Position numbers and translations under genes: made by a program
Shown: one piece after another, positions 58,685 to 64,000 of the stretch
How positions within the stretch are numbered: the stretch's first letter is position 1
Layout: each line of letters starts with the position of its first letter
Source: Halosolutus amylolyticus
GTDB lineage: Archaea; Halobacteriota; Halobacteria; Halobacteriales; Natrialbaceae
Assembly (NCBI RefSeq): GCF_023566055.1
Contig: NZ_JALIQP010000001.1
Coordinates: 890,059 to 954,058, forward strand
Direction: 5' to 3'
DNA: 64,000 nucleotides
The notes under the pieces: generated by a model
Database searches by the model: none
The model's input: only the letters and a program-made list of their open reading frames with translations
What the model was told of the DNA's origin: nothing

Positions 58685-60514
58685 ATGAGCAGCCAAGAAC
58701 GAGAAGCCAAGGTATACGTCAACGGGTCGCTGGTGGGGACACACCCCGATCCGCACGAACTGGCCGAACAGATCCGGGAAGCACGACGCATCGGCGACGT
58801 CAGCGAGATGGTCAACGTCTCGGTGAAAGAGCGCACGCGCGAAGTGATCGTCAACGCCGACGCCGGTCGCGCACGGCGACCGCTGCTGGTCGTCGAGGAC
58901 GGCGAACCGCGCATCTCCGACCAGGAGATCGAGGCGCTCCGCGAGGGTGACCTCGAGTTCGAGGACCTCGTCGACCACGGCTACATCGAGTTCATCGACG
59001 CCGAGGAGGAGGAGGACATCTACGTCGCCGTCGACGAGGACGACCTGAACGAGGATCACACGCACCTCGAGATCGACCCGCAGCTGATCTTCGGGATCGG
59101 TGCGGGGATGATCCCCTACCCCGAGCACAACGCCAGCCCGCGCATTACGATGGGTGCGGGGATGGTCAAGCAGTCGCTCGGTCTGCCGAGCGCGAACTAC
59201 CGCATCCGGCCGGACACGCGCCAGCACCTCCTGCACTACCCGCAGCTCTCGATGGTCAAGACCCAGACCACCGAGCAGATCGGCTTCGACGATCGACCCG
59301 CCGCCCAGAACTTCGTCGTCGCCGTGATGAGCTACGAGGGGTTCAACATCGAGGACGCGCTCGTCATGAACAAGGCCTCGGTCGAGCGGGCCCTGGCTCG
59401 ATCGCACTTCTTCCGCACCTACGAGGGCGAGGAACGGCGGTATCCGGGCGGTCAGGAGGACCGCTTCGAGATCCCCAGCCAGGACGTCCGCGGGGCTCGC
59501 GGCGAGGAGGCGTACACCCACCTCGACGAGGACGGTCTCGTCAACCCCGAGACGACGGTCGACGAGAACAGCGTCCTGCTCGGGAAGACGTCCCCGCCCC
59601 GGTTCCTCGAGGAACCGGACGACATGGGCGGGCTCTCGCCACAGAAGCGCCGCGAGACGTCGGTAACGATGCGCTCCGGGGAGAGCGGCGTCGTCGACAC
59701 CGTCACGCTGATGGAGGGCGAGGACGGCTCGAAGCTCTCGAAGGTCTCGGTGCGCGACGAGCGGATCCCCGAACTCGGGGACAAGTTCGCGTCCCGGCAC
59801 GGCCAGAAGGGGGTCGTCGGCCACCTCGCACCCCAGGAGGACATGCCGTTCACCGAGGAGGGCGTCGTGCCCGACCTCGTCCTGAACCCACACGCCCTGC
59901 CGTCGCGCATGACGGTCGGGCACATCCTCGAGATGATCGGCGGTAAACTCGGCGCGATGGAGGGCCGTCGCGTCGACGGGACGCCGTTCCTCGGCGAGGA
60001 CGAGTCCGCGCTCCGCGAGGGACTCGAGGATGCCGGCTTCGACTCCGCCGGCAAGGAGACCATGTACTCCGGGATCACCGGCGAGAAGATCGAGGCCGAG
60101 ATCTTCGTCGGGATCATCTTCTACCAGAAACTCTACCACATGGTCTCGAACAAGCTCCACGCCCGATCGCGCGGGCCGGTGCAGGTGCTGACCCGCCAGC
60201 CGACGGAGGGTCGCGCCCGCGAGGGCGGGCTCCGGATCGGGGAGATGGAACGCGACGTATTCATCGGCCACGGAGCCGCGATGACGCTGAAAGAACGACT
60301 GCTCGACGAGTCGGACCGCGAGTTCATCCACATCTGTGGCCAGTGTGGGATGAGCGCGGTCGAGAACGTCGAACAACGACGGGTCTACTGTCCGAACTGC
60401 GACGAGGAGACCGACATCCACGAGATCGAGATGAGCTACGCGTTCAAGCTCCTCCTCGACGAGATGAAGGCCCTCGGTATCGCACCGCGACTCGAACTCG
60501 AAGACGCCGTCTAG
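58685..60514 (+). CDS. rpoB1: RNA polymerase subunit B' (C-terminal part of split B)
   Basis: A 609-residue subunit covering the C-terminal half of RPB2: hybrid-binding, wall and clamp. Markers are [36 protein letters not shown] (active-centre Lys/Arg region), [20 protein letters not shown] and a C-terminal zinc site [15 protein letters not shown] ... CPNC. It starts 6 bases after rpoB'' and is followed 4 bases later by rpoA'. Confidence 0.97.
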   Translation: MSSQEREAKVYVNGSLVGTHPDPHELAEQIREARRIGDVSEMVNVSVKERTREVIVNADAGRARRPLLVVEDGEPRISDQEIEALREGDLEFEDLVDHGYIEFIDAEEEEDIYVAVDEDDLNEDHTHLEIDPQLIFGIGAGMIPYPEHNASPRITMGAGMVKQSLGLPSANYRIRPDTRQHLLHYPQLSMVKTQTTEQIGFDDRPAAQNFVVAVMSYEGFNIEDALVMNKASVERALARSHFFRTYEGEERRYPGGQEDRFEIPSQDVRGARGEEAYTHLDEDGLVNPETTVDENSVLLGKTSPPRFLEEPDDMGGLSPQKRRETSVTMRSGESGVVDTVTLMEGEDGSKLSKVSVRDERIPELGDKFASRHGQKGVVGHLAPQEDMPFTEEGVVPDLVLNPHALPSRMTVGHILEMIGGKLGAMEGRRVDGTPFLGEDESALREGLEDAGFDSAGKETMYSGITGEKIEAEIFVGIIFYQKLYHMVSNKLHARSRGPVQVLTRQPTEGRAREGGLRIGEMERDVFIGHGAAMTLKERLLDESDREFIHICGQCGMSAVENVEQRRVYCPNCDEETDIHEIEMSYAFKLLLDEMKALGIAPRLELEDAV

Positions 60515-60518
60515 AACT

Positions 60519-63449
60519 ATGCAAAACGGGACACCAAAAGACATCGGCAAGATCAACTTCGGGCTCATGGAGCCCGAGGAGTACCGGGAGATGAGTGCGA
60601 CGAAGATCATCACCGCCGACACCTACGACGACGACGGCTTCCCGATCGACATGGGGCTGATGGACCCCCGGCTGGGCGTCATCGACCCCGGCCTCGAGTG
60701 CAAGACCTGCGGGAAGCACTCGGGTTCGTGTAACGGCCACTTCGGCCACATCGAACTCGCCGCGCCGGTCATCCACGTCGGCTTCACGAAGCTCATCCGG
60801 CGCCTCCTGCGGGGGACCTGCCGCGAGTGTTCGCGGCTCCTGCTGACGGAGGACGAACGCGACGAGTTCCACGACCAGATTACGGAATCCCGGAAGCTGA
60901 GTCGCGACCTCAACGACGTGACCAAGGCCGCGATCCGGCAGGCCCGCAAGAAGGATCGCTGTCCGTTCTGTGGCGAGATCCAGTACGACATCGACCACGA
61001 GAAACCGACCACGTACTACGAGGTCCAGCAGGTTCTCACGAGCGAGTACTCCCAGCGCATCGCCGGCGCGATGCAGGGCGACGAGGAGGAAGGCGTCGAG
61101 CGAACGACGCCTGACGAACTCGCCGAACAGACCGAGATCGACCTCACGCGGATCAACGAGATCCTCTCGGGGTCGTTCCGGCCGCGCGAGAGCCAGCGCA
61201 AGGCGATCGAGAAGGCCCTGGACATCGACCTCACCGAGGAGGACACGAACAAGTTGATGCCCTCCGACATCCGCGACTGGTTCGAGGACATCCCGGACGA
61301 GGACATGGAAGTGCTGGGGATCGATCCCGAGCGCTCCCGGCCCGAGTGGATGATCCTCACCGTCCTTCCCGTCCCGCCGGTCACTGCGCGGCCGTCGATC
61401 ACGCTCGACAACGGCCAGCGTAGCGAGGACGACCTCACGCACAAACTGGTCGACATCATCCGGATCAACCAGCGGTTCATGGAGAACCGAGAGGCCGGCG
61501 CGCCGCAGCTGATCATCGAGGACCTGTGGGAACTGCTCCAGTACCACGTCACGACGTTCATGGACAACGAGATCTCGGGTACGCCGCCGGCGCGACACCG
61601 TTCCGGCCGCCCGCTCAAGACCCTCTCCCAGCGGCTGAAGGGCAAGGAGGGCCGCTTCCGTGGCTCGCTGTCCGGGAAACGCGTGAACTTCTCCGCCCGA
61701 ACCGTCATCTCGCCGGACCCGACCCTCTCGCTGAACGAGGTCGGCGTTCCGGACCGGGTCGCCAAGGAGATGACCCAGACGATGAACGTCACCGAGCGTA
61801 ACCTGGAGGACGCCCGGCGGTTCGTCGCGAACGGTCCCGAAGGCCACCCGGGCGCGAACTACGTGCGCCGACCCGACGGCCGCCGGCTGAAGGTGACCGA
61901 AAAGAACTGCGAACAGCTCGCAGAGAAGGTCGAGGCCGGCTGGGAGGTCAACCGACACCTCATCGACGGCGACATCGTCATCTTCAACCGTCAGCCGTCT
62001 TTGCACCGGATGTCGATCATGGCCCACGAGGTCGTGGTCATGCCGTACAAGACGTTCCGGCTGAACACCGTCGTCTGTCCGCCGTACAACGCCGACTTCG
62101 ACGGCGACGAGATGAACATGCACGCCCTCCAGAACGAGGAGGCTCGCGCGGAAGCGCGCGTGCTCATGCGTGTCCAGGAACAGATCCTGAGTCCCCGCTT
62201 CGGGGAGAACATCATCGGGGCCATCCAGGACCACATCTCGGGGATGTACCTCCTGACCCACGACAACCCCCGGTTCAACGAAACGCAGGCACTCGATCTG
62301 CTGCGTGCCACTCGGATCGACGAACTGCCGGAGCCGAGCGGCATCGACGACGAAGGAGTCCCGTTCTGGACCGGCTACGACGTCTTCTCCGAACTCCTGC
62401 CCGACGACCTCAATCTCGAGTTCACGGGCACAGTCGGCGACAAAGTGGTCATCGAGGACGGCCAACTCGTCGAGGGGACGATCGCCGAGGACGAGGTCGG
62501 CGAGTTCGGCGGCGAGATCGTCGACCAGATCACGAAGGTCTACGGCAACACCCGCTCGCGGATCTTCATCAACGAGGTCTCGACGCTCGCCATGCGGGCG
62601 ATCATGCACTTCGGGTTCTCGATCGGGATCGACGACGAGACCATCCCGGAAGAGGCCCAGGCTCGCATCGACGAGACGATCGAGGACGCCAACGATCGCG
62701 TCGAGGAACTGATCGAGGCCTACGAGCGGGGCGAACTCGAGTCCCTGCCGGGCCGAACGATCGACGAGACCCTCGAGATGAAGATCATGCAGACGCTCTC
62801 GCGTGCGCGTGACAATGCCGGTAACATCGCGGAAGAGCACTTCGAAGAGGACAACCCGGCGGTCGTCATGGCCTCCTCGGGGGCGCGTGGCTCGATGCTG
62901 AACCTGACGCAGATGGCCGGCTCGGTCGGTCAGCAGGCAGTCCGCGGGGAGCGGATCAATCGCGGCTACGAGGACCGGACCCTCTCTCACTACAAGCCGA
63001 ACGACCTCTCGGCGGAGGCCCACGGCTTCGTCGAGAACTCCTACACCGGCGGCCTCACCCCGCGGGAGTTCTTCTTCCACGCGATGGGTGGTCGCGAGGG
63101 GCTGGTCGACACCGCAGTCCGAACCTCGAAGTCCGGCTACCTCCAGCGCCGTCTGATCAACGCGCTCTCCGAACTCGAGACCCAGTACGACGGCACCGTT
63201 CGCGACACCAGCGACACGATCGTCCAGTTCGAGTTCGGCGAGGACGGCACCTCGCCGGTCAAGGTCTCCTCCGGCGACGACAACGATATCGACGTCGAAC
63301 GGATCGCCGATCGCGTGCTCGACTCCGAGTTCGCGTCCGAAGAGGAGCGAGCGGAGTTCCTCGGCACCACACAGGAGCCGACCAACCTCTCGGAGAAGGC
63401 GGACGATCGTCGCTTCTACGAGGGTCCGGAGGTGACCTCCGATGACTGA
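60519..63449 (+). CDS. rpoA1: RNA polymerase subunit A'
   Basis: A 976-residue catalytic subunit, equal to the N-terminal two thirds of RPB1. It has the clamp zinc motifs [17 protein letters not shown] and a further CRECSR ... CPFCG site, and the active-site [12 protein letters not shown] at about residue 525, whose three Asp bind Mg. The bridge-helix and trigger-loop start region near [20 protein letters not shown] (about 865) is also present. No intein, and the length is normal. It overlaps the start of rpoA'' by 8 bases. Confidence 0.97.
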   Translation: MQNGTPKDIGKINFGLMEPEEYREMSATKIITADTYDDDGFPIDMGLMDPRLGVIDPGLECKTCGKHSGSCNGHFGHIELAAPVIHVGFTKLIRRLLRGTCRECSRLLLTEDERDEFHDQITESRKLSRDLNDVTKAAIRQARKKDRCPFCGEIQYDIDHEKPTTYYEVQQVLTSEYSQRIAGAMQGDEEEGVERTTPDELAEQTEIDLTRINEILSGSFRPRESQRKAIEKALDIDLTEEDTNKLMPSDIRDWFEDIPDEDMEVLGIDPERSRPEWMILTVLPVPPVTARPSITLDNGQRSEDDLTHKLVDIIRINQRFMENREAGAPQLIIEDLWELLQYHVTTFMDNEISGTPPARHRSGRPLKTLSQRLKGKEGRFRGSLSGKRVNFSARTVISPDPTLSLNEVGVPDRVAKEMTQTMNVTERNLEDARRFVANGPEGHPGANYVRRPDGRRLKVTEKNCEQLAEKVEAGWEVNRHLIDGDIVIFNRQPSLHRMSIMAHEVVVMPYKTFRLNTVVCPPYNADFDGDEMNMHALQNEEARAEARVLMRVQEQILSPRFGENIIGAIQDHISGMYLLTHDNPRFNETQALDLLRATRIDELPEPSGIDDEGVPFWTGYDVFSELLPDDLNLEFTGTVGDKVVIEDGQLVEGTIAEDEVGEFGGEIVDQITKVYGNTRSRIFINEVSTLAMRAIMHFGFSIGIDDETIPEEAQARIDETIEDANDRVEELIEAYERGELESLPGRTIDETLEMKIMQTLSRARDNAGNIAEEHFEEDNPAVVMASSGARGSMLNLTQMAGSVGQQAVRGERINRGYEDRTLSHYKPNDLSAEAHGFVENSYTGGLTPREFFFHAMGGREGLVDTAVRTSKSGYLQRRLINALSELETQYDGTVRDTSDTIVQFEFGEDGTSPVKVSSGDDNDIDVERIADRVLDSEFASEEERAEFLGTTQEPTNLSEKADDRRFYEGPEVTSDD

Positions 63450-64000
63450 GGTCGACTACGACGTCGACGACGACACGATCGCGGTCGTGGAGGACACCAA
63501 TCTCCCCCGGCGACTCAAAGACGAGGTCTACGAGACGCTCGAGGGCCGGGGCGACGCCACCGTCGAAGACGCCGACGAACTCGCGAAGGCCGTCGAGGCC
63601 CGGTACGTGGACACTCGCGTCGATCCGCTCGACCCCGTCGGTACCGTCTCCGCCCAGTCGATCGGGGAACCGGGGACCCAGCTGACGATGAACACGTTCC
63701 ACTACGCGGGGGTCGCGGAGATCGACGTGACCCAGGGGCTTCCCCGACTCATCGAACTGGTCGACGCCCGGAAGACCCCGGACACGCCGATGATGACCGT
63801 CCACCTGGAGGACGAGTACGCCACCGAGCGCGAGCGGGCCCACGAGGTCGTCTGGAAGATCGAGGCCACCAAGATCCTCGCGCTGGGTGACGTCTCGACG
63901 AACGTCGCGGACATGCGCGTCCAGATCTCGCTCAACGACGACACCCTCCGCGAGCGGATGATCACGCCGGAAGAGGTCGCCGAGATCATCGAGGACCACC
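63442..64000 (+). CDS. rpoA2: RNA polymerase subunit A'' (3' end beyond window)
   Basis: The first 186 residues of the C-terminal RPB1 piece: [20 protein letters not shown], then the trigger-loop region [20 protein letters not shown] and [23 protein letters not shown] 63442 lies inside the last codons of rpoA', so translation is coupled. The window ends in the jaw region. Confidence 0.96.
   Translation, partial: MTEVDYDVDDDTIAVVEDTNLPRRLKDEVYETLEGRGDATVEDADELAKAVEARYVDTRVDPLDPVGTVSAQSIGEPGTQLTMNTFHYAGVAEIDVTQGLPRLIELVDARKTPDTPMMTVHLEDEYATERERAHEVVWKIEATKILALGDVSTNVADMRVQISLNDDTLRERMITPEEVAEIIEDH

Noticed and set aside
57899-63080. Very long open frames on the minus strand opposite rpoB and rpoA
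   Set aside because: They are antisense shadows caused by high GC in the third codon position; the products are Arg/Leu/Asp-rich with no family pattern, while the plus strand carries unmistakable polymerase subunits.

Overview
The window is chromosomal DNA from an extremely halophilic archaeon (class Halobacteria). The evidence is high GC (about two thirds by eye), very acidic proteins, leaderless genes with a TATA element about 27 bases before the start codon, a split RNA polymerase operon (rpoH, B'', B', A', A''), a TFIIB gene, ribosomal protein L10e, type II GAPDH, haloarchaeal pilins, a HalOD1 protein and a bacterio-opsin-activator-type regulator. A genus in the Natrinema/Haloterrigena group is plausible, but that is inference.

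Layout. 1-2450: N-terminal part of mcm, with an intein inside Walker A. 3117-8963: a coiled-coil protein, then a DUF4129 / DUF7269-DUF58 / small membrane protein operon facing a MoxR ATPase. 9138-11187: small or unknown proteins. 11270-13983: an AT-rich accessory patch ending at tRNA-Pro, with an integrase remnant, tRNA-derived repeat copies and two type IV pilin genes. 14077-18435: BofA-like protein, hydrolase, DUF7504-like protein and a Ski2-type helicase. 18613-22274: an iron/siderophore ABC importer with two iron-box operators. 22432-29894: cupin, cold-shock protein, carbonic anhydrase, oxidoreductase, hydrolase, ABC exporter and a site-2-type protease. 30460-37956: HTH protein, L10e, ATP-grasp ligase, Hsp20, GAPDH, two MinD-type ATPases and a TFB. 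38188-49783: a type IV pilus/secretion and surface-protein locus (PilC, PilB, DUF7311, DUF7310, HerA-like ATPase, a pilin-like protein, a GLUG/PGF-CTERM adhesin and two TrkA-C-type membrane proteins). 49839-53044: aminopeptidase, zinc-finger protein, and Pcm plus a frameshifted paralogue. 53293-56562: sensor/regulator, PD-(D/E)XK nuclease and duplicated tRNA-Asp. 56876-64000: the RNA polymerase operon, running off the right edge.

The most unusual signals lie between genes. A dispersed hairpin repeat has four copies, and each begins exactly at the stop codon of the gene before it (7923, 14332, 28685 on the minus strand, 43300 on the minus strand). A 54-bp tandem repeat copies the last codons and stop of a MinD/RecA-like gene (35485-35659). 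An 86-nt palindromic element sits at 31630-31715. Fragments of the 3' end of tRNA-Pro mark the scar of an integrated element at 11273-11399. A 1.5-kb AT-rich cassette crosses two adjacent surface-protein genes (about 44600-46100). A C7 tract frameshifts the second protein-isoaspartate methyltransferase gene. No CRISPR array or complete insertion sequence was seen.
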